Translations under genes and position numbers: made by a program
Notes under the pieces: generated by a model
Seen by the model: only the letters and a program-made list of their open reading frames with translations
The model's database searches: none
Told to the model about the DNA's origin: nothing
Source: Sphagnum magellanicum
Lineage: Eukaryota > Streptophyta > Sphagnopsida > Sphagnales > Sphagnaceae
Direction of reading: 5' to 3'
Length of the DNA stretch: 64,000 nt
Assembly (NCBI GenBank): GCA_021904315.1
Contig: CM038919.1
Span: 7,192,001-7,256,000, forward strand
Shown: positions 24,431-36,100 of the stretch, piece by piece
How positions within the stretch are numbered: position 1 is the stretch's first letter
Layout: the number at the start of each line of letters is the position of its first letter

Positions 24431-27400
24431 CTGGTAACCAGATTGAGCTGACCAGTTACCGGGAATAGGGGCAGCACTACCACGCCTCAATTATTCCCAG
24501 TAACCAGCCAGCTCTTGCCAGTTACCTAGTCCATAGTTGTTGGTGTCCCCAAGCCAAGCTCAGTGGCAGAGGGCCAACAGGGCTTTCACTTGCACACAAG
24601 TGGGTTTGAACCCAGAACCTGTTTTGAGGTCTCAGGGTCCCAGATGGGCTGTACCACTAAGTCATCATCCCTCGAGCTCATCGCAATTTTGAACCTCCAT
24701 TTCTGTGCTAATTGCAAAACACCAAGCATCATGCTGCACCTGAAGTGTATGCATAATGTGTTGCCAGGGTCTATCATCCTGGAGTCCCCATGGATATGTA
24801 AACCCTAAACCTCTCACCCAAAGGCTGCAATTCAGCTCCTTGGATGCCTCATGATCACAATCTGGCATCATCATTTCCTAGCAGTATTTCTATTTTGAAT
24901 CCTCAAAATAGAAGCACCGCCCTTACCTAGTCCCTCCACCACTTTAGCTTAGTTGATATCTCCGACAACAATTCTTTTGTGAAGGTTCAACAGGAACTTG
25001 CACATACAGAGATAGGGAAAGAGACGAGGTGGTAAAGTTTGGTCTCACACAGTATTGCCAACTCTGTACTTGAATAACTTTCCTCAACACATATTACAAC
25101 TGCATCTAGAACATCTGCCGAGCATGCACCTGTATACAGTGCAAATAAACAGTAAGTAAACATCCTACAGAATCCTACCACCCTATCCTAACATCCATAA
25201 GAATGCACAATTGTTGCAGGGCAACATACAGTTGAACTAACTAGTTTGCATTCTCCAACTCTGGAGTCGAACTCTGCTTGCTTGTACAGCTATTGTAGCT
25301 GCCATCAATATGACCATTGTGTACATTTGATTGTGCCATCCACACTTTTGTTGGATCAACCCCATTGTACCACATGTGCAGCTTGGTACAATTGCTCAAG
25401 AATAGCTTTTTGCAACAGATCATGTGGACAGAATCTCAGGAGCTAATATGATAGCCTAATATGTTTGCTACTACTCCAGAAGAAGTCAAAGTACCTTGCT
25501 CTTCTCAACTCACACACAAGCCTGAATGTCATTGTCATCATCACCCAAGTTGGCTAATCATGCCATGCCAACCCATCCATTCAGTTAGTTACAACTTTTT
25601 AGCTCATCAAATTACATGTCCATTGTCATGACTAAAAATCAGAGGAGACTTGCAAGATGGCACAGAGTTCACTGACTTAGAATTTTCAGTATTGCAAATA
25701 TCAAGGAAGATGGATGCAAAAGAACTGGAGCAGTAAAGCTCCAGTACTAAGCTCAGGATTTCTCAAAATCATCAGCCAGCTATGAAATGTCAAGATGAAG
25801 TGCATCTGTTAGCAAAAGAACACAACTTATGAACTTACTGCAAACACCTTGGTGTCCTGAGAGATGTCAATGCATCACTATTGATGAACAAGGCCATACT
25901 GGAGTACTTCAATTCTGAACATAAAGACTTTGGATTCTCCTACTCAACTCAAAGATGATTAAAAATGGACACCAAGGATATTACGGGGTGATAACCTCCT
26001 GATATGAAAAAACCAAACAAACAACAATGTCGAATGGACTAAGTCCTGGAGACGACAAATATGTATGACTTTCAGAACCACAAAAATCAAAGTCTTGAAG
26101 CAGTTCTGAAATTACAGAAACTGCATAGCCATGATCCAGGAAGTGAAGCTGCTCTTCAGTTTAATGAAACTGGATCTTGCGATCCACACCATGCTCTCAA
26201 AACAAAGCCTGGTCCAAGATGTATTCCCGCAACTCCATCAATTGAACTACTTCTAGGGAGAACCTACATTAATGTTGACTATGCTATAGAAACTGCCACC
26301 CCTAGCAGTGAAAGACATGGCCATGCCTCTGGAAAGTAAGATCTCATGTGGAATCATCCATATGCTGCTGATTCCTGAGTTATTGCAAGTCTCACAAAAC
26401 CCTAGTCACTGATCATGGAGCATTATAAACTTCACAAAACTCCATCTATGCTACAGAGACTATGTGCAATGAGTGATTGTGCATCTCCTCCTTCACCTAA
26501 TCCCGTGACCAGAGAAAAAAATTCCTTAAGAAATTGGACATTAAAAGCACTGCTGCAAGCAAAGAGTACCTCAATCTGGCTGAAAAAAAAGCCTGTTGTC
26601 TGGTCTTGGAAACCCTAATTCTTCCATCACAACTCTTCTGCATCTATGAAGGACCGAAGGCACGTACAAGACATATCTTTATTTTTTCATAAAATTATTT
26701 GTAATTTTATATTTTCAATAATCCTCATCTTGAGTTAACCTCATCTTCTTTTAATCAATTTCATTAGTTACAAATTTCAGTGGATTTCTTCAACAAATTC
26801 TGTTTTCCCAACCCAAAAAACTGGAAAATTCGGTTCTTCTAGTGCAAATACCTCTAATTTTACTAAGTTTTTGGGAAAATTTTGATATCACAAAATTGAA
26901 CAAAGAACCTTCATTATTTTATTTCATTGATGAAATTATGCTAGTTTGCTATTGGTGTGAAATATGAATTTAAATTTTGAAACAATCATTGGCAAGGGGC
27001 ATAAAATGAGCGCCCATAATTATTTTTATAAACGAGAGAAAAAAAATCACCTTTGACTTAGTAAATGACATCATTAAAAAAAAAACCTTTACAAAACAGA
27101 AATAATAAATAGAAGTAATCAGATTACGATTTTAGTTAAGGGGTTTGAAAAACAAATTCCCTTATTTAGTATGCTAAATAGACAAGAAGGAAATAACAAG
27201 CAGAAGCTTGAAGGTGAACCCCAATATGAAAGGGGCAATGTATCACTTTCTAGAATTATAATGTACTAGATGACTAAGGGTAGTGATCAAAATTAAGTGA
27301 TTTTTCAGGTTTTTCATTGCCACATTCTAAATAGATTCCACTAGTGTGAACCCTGTGCATAATGCATAGGTGTGTTATTTGAACAATGTTTGGTTGATGT

Positions 27401-29500
27401 TTTTGGTTTTTTTAAAAAACTTTTCTTTTATAATTATTGTTTATGGCCACTGTCCGTCCGGAGTCACTGTCACAGACAGACCAAATAAATTAATATACAT
27501 GATTAGTTTCCCAATGATATAGAAGTATGATTCACTATTTTTTATTCTCATATGTTGTTTATAGCCAAATTTGGTTGAATGTTCTTAAGGATCATCGTCA
27601 CTTTGGCTCAGTTTTCCTTCTCATCGGGGAAAAAAGAAAATTTAGAGTAATCTTTTGGTGAAGAGGCTCTTTATTACGAATGCTGACTAAAGCAGTTAGA
27701 GCATCTCCAATGGTGCTCAGTATGTTGCCCTGCACAATTATTTTTCACATCCAAGTTTACTTTTATTTACTGTTTTTCAACCCCACCCATAAAACAAAAA
27801 ATAGGACAGCAATAAATAGGTAGATGACTGACTACTAATGGCAAACCACCTGGGTCAATAAGAAACACTCAGCAGCAGTCAAATCTATTTATTACACATT
27901 TTTTTGCATGTGCACAACATTGCTAGGCCTTTTACAAGCCACCGGAAACTGTGCAATTATGCTGAGCCAAACCCATTTTCCTCAGGCAAACCGGCATGTT
28001 TCGACTTTTCGTCATCCAATTTTTCTGTGCAGGATCATACAAATAGAGCACCTCTGGAGATGCTCTTATACCTTCTCTCTTTGCAGAGATTCTATGTAAA
28101 AATTGTCATTTTTGAAAAAAAAATTTGCAAAACATTTAGAAGTCTCTCCAAAATTTGACATAGGCACTGAGAAAGTAGGTAACTCGTATATAGAAAGACG
28201 TGTTAGGACGTAAACAATATTCCCAAATGTGGTACCAATTATTGCTATATATATTTTGAAATGCCTCTCAATGAGGCTACATCATAAAACTGAAAAATTA
28301 AACCATGCTTTGGAAACGTCACAAAATTGAAAAAAGAAAAAAAAGAAAAACTGTTTGGAACCTTTGACGTGATGGTGTGAGTTGGCAAGGAACAAGTGGC
28401 AGCCCAGGTTGAACTGGTCACCTTGTTTTGATACCCCTCCCCGCCCCTTCAAACCTGGCTTCATTACCCCACAAGTGTGATATGGGGAATGGGACTTGCA
28501 CCTCGACACGGGCGATGATAGTCTATACCTGGTATCTTAACATGATGTAAGGTATATCCCAAATAAAGAAAGTTTTGCAAGCACACTATTGGCCTTCAAC
28601 AACAACTAACTGTACAGATTGATTTAGTCATGCATCAGAATGAGTCAAAAATGCTTTCGTCTCATCACCGTCCCTAAGTTGATGCCTTGGAAAAGAGGTG
28701 GTCGGCTTACCTACCGACCAATTGGCCTGGCCTGGCCTGGCTGTTAGGACTTTGTGTTTATTATGCACAAGTTACTAGCATTTCTTTTAGTTTGTTATAG
28801 AAACCTTCTCTTGTTTTGTCTGTGACTAGCTATTGAAACAAGATCTCAATTCACTTGTGACACTAGGCTAGGGAGTAAATATGATCCAAATTGAGCCAAT
28901 TGGATGCTTGTTTTTTTTCTTGCTCAACTATACAACTGTTAAAGTTGGTGACTCTTGCAGTTGTTCAGACAAACACACGATTTGTTCAAGTGGGTCCAAT
29001 AGGAACATAACAACATCTAATGCTCAAGTTCGCAAATAAGATTGCTCGAATGATATCTTGCCTTTTGATGCCAGGTGTTTAGCTAAATCAATTCTCCAAA
29101 ACAAATTCAAAATAGTAAAACTATTTTGGAAACAAATTTTTCATTTCAATTAATAATTATGCACCACTTCATTTTAGTGTTTTCTTTTCTTGGTTTTGTT
29201 ATGGCAACATATCCAATTTAACAATACCTTTCTGGCTGAGAGGATGGGTGTTTTTTTTTCCAACAACTTTTCTCATTTCTTCAACAAAATTCTTTTGGGG
29301 GGAAATTTCTTCTTTTTTGGTTTACCTAATGTAAATCCGACTAGCCTATTTGCTAATTTTTGGGGGAAAATATTTCAAATTCTCGATTTCACAAAATTGA
29401 AAAAGAAGAAAAACTCTGAAGAGGATCGCTTTAGTTTGGAAATTTGCTATTTATTGAAGATGAAAATATGAATGAAAAAACAAAAAAAAAACATCAGTCA
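24431..29500. other. spacer with SINE-like segment and unassigned short frames
   Basis: 24446-24513 is an imperfect foldback around GAGCTGACCAGTTACCGGGA. A tRNA-like SINE candidate follows at 24550-24690. About 25.2-26.6 kb is less AT-rich and holds a 92-codon frame (26061-26339) without a recognisable domain; it may be transcribed non-coding sequence or a gene relic. The rest to 29.5 kb is AT-rich; a second B-box-like GGTGCAAGTCCC occurs on the minus strand at about 28490-28505. Confidence 0.45.
24550..24690 (+). repeat. candidate tRNA-derived SINE (pol III A and B box)
   Basis: An A-box-like AGCTCAGTGGCAGAG (about 24557-24571) and a B-box-like GGTTTGAACCC (24603-24613) are about 45 nt apart, the arrangement of a tRNA-type pol III promoter. 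No cloverleaf with an anticodon arm could be drawn with confidence, so a functional tRNA is unlikely. The 3' end is not defined. Confidence 0.45.
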
Positions 29501-29570
29501 TCCCTGGACGCCATCCGTTTAACCTCCCCAACAAAAGCCCCCGACAGTTGTGCCTTTTCCACCGTTGTCC

Positions 29571-29600
29571 GGACGCCGACGACGACGACGACGACGGCGG
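29571..29600. repeat. (GAC)n microsatellite
   Basis: A run of GAC triplets sits in a GC-rich island just upstream of the eIF4A gene. A CTG run follows at about 29730-29745, probably within the 5' leader. Confidence 0.8.
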
Positions 29601-29804
29601 GGCAGGCATTTCTTCTTGTTTCCAGCGGACGGCGACTGCGCGGGTGACGGCCGGCAGTACGCTCAAAGCCACAGCGCCCTTAGATCGTTTCTTCTCACTT
29701 CCTTTCCCTGTGCCTCTCCAGGCACAGCTGCTGCTGCTGCTGCTACTCCGAACGCCATCGCTACGCTTCTCTTATCTTCGTCCTCTTCTGTCGTTCCACT
29801 AACG

Positions 29805-30467
29805 GTATGCTTCTCACCTTAGCGTGCTTCTTCAGACGCTGTTTTTGCAGGATTTGGATTTTCTGTTTTCTTTTTTTTTTCTTTCTTCCTGTGGTGTGTT
29901 TTTCCCCTGTTTGCAATTAGGGTAAAGCATCGTGGAACATGGAGTAGTCGGCGGCTCTTTTGGTTCTTGTAGGTTTTTTTAATGTGTTTTAATCTGTTTC
30001 TTAGAATCTGTCATATGCGATCTGTATTTACAGACTCTTGTTCTCGCTCGTGGCTTCTTTTCTTTACATCTGCCTTCATGATATGCAGGCTTCTGTATAA
30101 TAACTGGTCATAAAGAAGACAAACCATGCGGTTCTTTTTTCTTTAATGCTTCATTGTTGCTACTCTCGGGACTTTCAGCTGTTGTTGCTGCTGTTGTTGA
30201 TAATAAAAGAACTGGTTATTCTTAGTACATGTACTGTTATTGCTCCTTGTCTGAAGGCGTTCCCCACTGTTTTATGTGTTTTGGGCACGTCTGCCGCTGC
30301 TGTGGGTATGTTGTTGGTTAGATACAGGGTTTGGATGGTTTCTTGTAGTTTGATCCTTTGGACATCTCTTGTTCTGATCTTGAACTCTGTTTTATGATGT
30401 CTTGTGCAAGTAGAGCTGTAGAGCTGGAGGCTTTAACTTACTTTGAGATGACGGGGGTGTTGTGCAG
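29805..30467 (+). other. intron in the eIF4A 5' UTR
   Basis: Donor ACG|GTATGC at 29805 and acceptor TTGTGCAG at 30467 would splice a GC-rich leader exon (from about 29.6-29.7 kb) to a 13-nt leader segment before the ATG at 30481. The first exon is pyrimidine-rich, as is common in plant leaders. Inferred from splice motifs only. Confidence 0.5.
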
Positions 30468-30480
30468 CTGTTAAAAGAGT

Positions 30481-33148
30481 ATGGCAGGTTCTGCACCTGA
30501 AGGTAGCCAGTTTGATGCTCGCCAGTATGACGCCCGGATGGACAGCGTGTATGTCAAGCTCTCCCGTCCCTTCACATGTTTACTTTGTGCCCCACCTCAA
30601 AAGCCTGAATTGTTGTATCTAAGAAGAGCTGTATCATTGTTTCCTGAAAGTCTTTGAGAGTGAAGGGCTGCATATATGCCAGTTTTGTGGTGTGTATTTT
30701 TACATGCAATCTGATTTTTTATTTTCCTTTTGAGTGCCATCATTAGCACCTGCATCTCCTGGTGAGGTTACTGGCTTCCAAGAGATCACATTGTGAAGCA
30801 TCTTCTGCTATTTTAAATGCTTCTTTATGGTTGAAGTATGGAAATGGCATTGCCTCATGAACAAGCCCTTAGATAATTATCTTCACTTGACTACAAAAGG
30901 TAAACAAGATGGGCAAGAGAGCATTTGCTGACTGTGTTGTTTCTAGTAGTTCTCTGTCTTGTGTGAAACTTGTTATGTTTTCCTAGTTCCATCCCCAGGG
31001 TTTCCCAATGTTTCTCACTTACCATTTTTTTTGGGGTTCTTATTGGCAGCTTGAGTGCTGAGGGCGAGGATACCATTTCCACATGGGATGAAGTCCATGA
31101 GACTTTCGATGTCATGGGCCTACATGAGAATCTTCTTAGAGGCATCTATGCATATGGTACTGACTTTTATCCTGGATTAGTGGAATTCCTAATTGTTTTG
31201 TAATGGCTGCACTACTTAACTTGTGGAATTAGCTTGATTGATGGAATCAATTCTTTAATTGTGTGTGATGTGTTAGACTCTGTTAGTTTGGCAGCAGGGC
31301 CTTCAAATTGATGGGTAAATGTCATTTCTAGAATGTGCATATATGAGAACCCTTAGGTCCTTTAATTAATATTGTAATCTCTTTCTACATTATGCCAAAT
31401 GTGGAATGACTACTCCAGATTACATGCATCTGAGAGTTTTAATTAAGCACTTTTTGGCGTTATTCTTATTTTTGGTTTTTTCAACTGGTTTGATCAGGTT
31501 TTGAGAAACCTTCAGCCATCCAGCAACGTGGTATCGTGCCATTTACACAGGGCCTGGATGTCATTCAACAAGCACAGTCTGGCACAGGCAAGACTGCCAC
31601 TTTCTGCTCTGGCATTCTGCAACAACTTGATTATAGCCTGCTGGAGTGCCAGGCCCTGGTGTTGGCACCCACTCGTGAGCTGGCACAGCAAATTGAGAAG
31701 GTGATGCGGGCTTTGGGTGACTACCTTCAGGTCAAGGTCCATGCCTGTGTGGGAGGAACTAGTGTGAGGGAGGACCAGAGAATACTGCAAAGTGGTGTAC
31801 ATGTTGTGGTGGGAACCCCTGGACGTGTGTATGATATGTTGCGCAGGAATGCCTTACGTGCTGATGCTATCAAGTGCTTTGTTCTGGATGAGGCTGATGA
31901 GATGCTGTCTCGTGGGTTCAAGGATCAGGTTTGCTTTTCTTTTGCTCCATTTCTTGATTTGTCTTCTTTGCCTTTTTTGCAGAATCTTATGTTGTTGTGT
32001 GAGGAGATTGCAATATGTTATTCTTGGTGAAGTTTATTCTTTGATCCTTTCTTTGATTCTTAAAGTGTAGATGACTTGAGTCTGGTTTCTCATGAGATGT
32101 TAGTTAACTGTTGTCCTGAATTGATTGGTGGAATGGTCTATTTTGGTCAAGTAGATTCAGGTATTGAGAGTGACAAAGAACTCTTGTTTGGGAAGACTTT
32201 GGAATCAAAGCATGCTTGTCGGTATAAAGTTTCTATATTGTCATACTGATGATCATCAGACAGGTTAGTATGCATCTGTTCTACACAAGAGGACTGTGAA
32301 ATTTGAGAAGGTTGCAATAATAAAATTGATCAGGAATGTTGGTTGATGGACACAGATTTATGACATATTCCAGCTCCTTCCTCAGAAGCTGCAAGTGGGT
32401 GTGTTCTCTGCAACAATGCCACCTGAAGCACTTGAGATCACAAGGAAGTTCATGAACCGGCCAGTCAAGATTCTTGTGAAGAGGGATGAGCTGACGCTGG
32501 AGGGTATCAAGCAATTCTATGTGAATGTTGATCGAGAGGAGTGGAAGTTGGACACTCTATGTGATCTGTATGAGACTCTGGCCATCACCCAAAGTGTGAT
32601 CTTTATCAATACCCGGCGCAAAGTGGACTGGCTGACAGATAAGATGCGGGGTATGAGTTCTGTCAACTTGTGTAGTTACTGTTGCTTACAAGGCTATTTC
32701 ACCCCTTTGCGGCCTCATGCAGAAAAGAGTTCTATAGCAGCAACTGAATGGGCTCTAAGTACATATGGAGTGCACTTGAATTCTAAAATTGGTGTTGTGT
32801 CGTGCAGCCCGTGACCACACAGTGTCTGCAACACACGGAGACATGGATCAGAACACACGTGACATCATCATGAGGGAGTTCCGCTCTGGCTCATCTCGTG
32901 TGCTGATCACAACAGATCTGCTGGCACGTGGCATTGATGTCCAGCAGGTATCATTGGTCATCAACTATGACCTGCCAACCCAGCCAGAGAACTACCTGCA
33001 TCGAATTGGCCGCAGTGGGCGCTTTGGGCGTAAAGGTGTGGCTATCAATTTTGTAACCAGGGAGGATGAGCGCATGCTTCAAGATATTCAGCGGTTCTAC
33101 AACACCATTATTGAGGAGCTGCCCTCTAATGTTGCAGATCTGCTGTGA
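30481..33148 (+). CDS. eIF4A: eukaryotic initiation factor 4A, DEAD-box RNA helicase
   Basis: Five exons join in frame to 413 residues: 30481-30548, 31050-31156, 31498-31928, 32356-32650 and 32808-33148. All introns are GT-AG. The protein starts [19 protein letters not shown] and ends [10 protein letters not shown], both typical of plant eIF4A. Helicase motifs are complete: Q motif ([10 protein letters not shown]), Walker A AQSGTGKT (residues 84-91), [16 protein letters not shown] (189-192), [16 protein letters not shown] and [10 protein letters not shown]. It is the ATP-dependent RNA helicase of the eIF4F complex that unwinds mRNA 5' leaders for ribosome loading, in the cytoplasm. Length equals the family norm. 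The stretch after residue 22 ([20 protein letters not shown]) is the least conserved part, as in other plants. Intron sequence between exons is AT-rich and free of other genes. Confidence 0.97.
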
Positions 33149-36100
33149 GTTGAAGAGTGGTACTGTTGGTTCTAGACTGATGGGGGTATTGCTCTTTTTA
33201 TACCCCCCTTAAGTGTCTATTGCGGGATATCTAGGAATGAACAGAATGTCATCTGATTGGGGCTAGGTATTTGGAGAATGTTGGGGTGATCTGTGTATTT
33301 GGGACTAGGTACTTTGGAGAATGTTGTGGTGATCTGTGCATTGTACATTGCTACATGGGCTTTGCTACATATAGAGGATTGAATGGTCCTGGCAATTGAT
33401 CAAGAGAGTATGTGGGAAGTGTGTGTGATTTGCCTGAGAACAACATACAACATAAGTTGTGGTGATATCTAATTGTCTTAATAGAGCCTGCTTAATTTGG
33501 TTTTGGAATTGCTTCTCGACTAACTGGTTGATGAAGCTCTTTGTCGCAAAAGGGCTTACTTTTAGCTGTTTGCTAATTCTTCCTTTGTCTTGCCACTAAC
33601 TTAAAAGTGATATGACCTCTATACAAGAATCACACCATCTCTGTTGCCCTGTCATTGCTCTTTCTCACAAACTTTCTGTGATCTGGGTAATATCCACAAG
33701 TCAATATTTGTCAAACTTTCTCTTGAGCTGTTGCTAAGACCTAACCCATTAGATTTGCACCTGTCATTATTTGAGATTTGCTTAGGAATGATCTGTCCAA
33801 GGAATAGTGGTTTAGTGGTATGGTCATGGTGGCTATTTGAGAAGGCTAGGATTGCTGTACCAAAATTACTGGATGCTGTTGAGGCCATGTTACTCCATCT
33901 GTATTTGAAGCTCCTGACCTGTTTGCTCTTCTGAAGCTGCTGCTGTGTGGTGAGGCAACATGATGATCTCATGATGATCTTTCAGATCTGAAATGAGATC
34001 TTGAGATATGTTTATCAATGGAATATTTTCTGTATAAGAGTGTGTTGGTGACTGTTGACAGAAATGAGCAGGCCTAGGTAACATCTAGCTTGGTCTGGAA
34101 GGAGAACACACAGCTCTCAACTTTTTATGTGCCAAGACAGTAAAACCCAGGAGAACCATGGGTGGAAGATGACATTCAAAAGGATGGGATTGTGACAAAG
34201 GAGATTCATGGAGGAGCTTAAGGATTATATTGGTTACATATGGGTTGAGTTAGGGATTTATTAGCTGAGGGGATACTTATGGGTTTTTAATGTGCTACAT
34301 AGAATTGATTTGTAATGCAAAAGAGGGTTACCTAGGGCTTACATAAGGGGCTATCTGATGACTACATGAGGAGTTTCTTAGGGTTGAGTCATAGCCCCTA
34401 TGTAGTCCCTTAAATATCCCCTACTTTAGATAAGTCTTTAGGTGACCCTTATGTAGCACCCTACATTCGATTCATATGTAATGTCTTAAGAGGCTTTTGT
34501 TAGCCTTTATTTTAAATACTTCATGACCTAGGTAGGCCTTTATGTGACTTCTAAGTAATGTTTAAGTATTCTTTTAAGTTACTTAACATAAGAAATTTTT
34601 ATATAGGCCTGTAGATAGGTTTTATGTAGTTTCCAAAATAGTCTTTAAGTAGCTTTTAGATAGGCCCCTAAGTAGGCCCTTTGTAACCCACATGTAGGTT
34701 TTTTTATTGTCCTTGTCCTATGTAGGTAGGTGGGTAGGTAGGTAGCCCCATGGGTAGGTAGGGGAGTAGGTAGGCCATAACCTAATTAGGTCTTGACATA
34801 GGTAATGTCCTAATCCTAACTTAGGTAGATTTTAGTCTAGTTAAAAGAGAAACTATGATCAGTTTTGGAAGTTCATCCTTAGTTTTGAGGAGTGATCTTC
34901 ATGTCTGTGGATTATATGGATAGTTCAAAAAGGAGGATGAATGCATATAGTGATGACCAAAGTTAAGCCCAAAGTGAGAATTATTTTAATGATAACTTTA
35001 TTGTGAACACACAAAAAAGCAAAGACTAAAACCTTTTTAACAAGGTCCTATTGAACTTTGCAGAAGGCACCACGCATTTTGTTGTGTAGTTAAATTGTCA
35101 ATGAATTAAAAATGCATTAAGTAAAAAATTAAAATTAACTATTTCAAAAGAACATGAATTAGGCTAGTAAGGTTTATTCGGTCTAGGGTTTGAACCAGTG
35201 TTGGGCGGGTCTCAAATCTCGACCCAGTTCTAGACTCAATTCTCAGATCGGTTCTCATAGTGAGAATTGGTTGACATGATTGGTTGTGAGAACTGGATGG
35301 AGAACCGACCTTCGGTTCTCACATGAACAAGAACAGGTTGTGAGAACCGATTCAAATGTATATATATATATTTGGAGAACTGGACAGGTTCTCTCGAAGA
35401 ACTCAAATCCGGTTCTCAGAGTTATCTGTATCATTTATTGGTTCCTCTTGTTCTTCTCACTTGGGACTGCTACTCTTCTTTTCTCAGAACCACCCGACAC
35501 TGGTTTGAACTTGGTTATGTGCATGTAGAAATTTCACTTTTGTGCCATGCATGGTTGCAAAACAACATATGATGACAAAAAATCATGCAATCAAACTTAT
35601 TATAAATAAACATTTGATCACTATTACAAAACCATGTTTTTTATGCTTTTAACATCACAACTATGATTACTAATGCAATTAAGTTTCCTTGTTCAAAATG
35701 ATCAAATAAGTTCTTTTTAGTTCATTTTGCTCCTTTTAGTAAAAAAAAGTTTTATTTGATTAAATTGATTAAAATTTTGAAAATAATCAAACAATGGACT
35801 ATGCCATGCCTATATGATGCTAATGCTTATTATGGGATGATTAAATTTAATTATTCCATGGGTGACATGGCTTATCACATGCAATATGTGTTAAACTTTA
35901 TCATTGAAAATACTACTTATGTGCATATGTGTTGAATGTAGGTTATAGGCCCCATAGGCATGTGGATGTCCAAACCATCAACACAACAAGAGAAAATGAT
36001 TTTTATCACACAAAAAGCTACAGCTCGTGATGCTTGTGAGGTAAACTATGTGATTTCATGAGGTTTCACCCATTACATTGTACAATGTGTGACCAGTGTT

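Noticed and set aside
24557..24625. Functional tRNA gene
   Set aside because: A and B boxes are present, but no acceptor stem or anticodon arm could be paired; a SINE fragment is the better reading.
29550..29822. Open frames across the GC-rich island before eIF4A
   Set aside because: They translate GAC and CTG microsatellites and leader sequence; the conserved protein starts at 30481.
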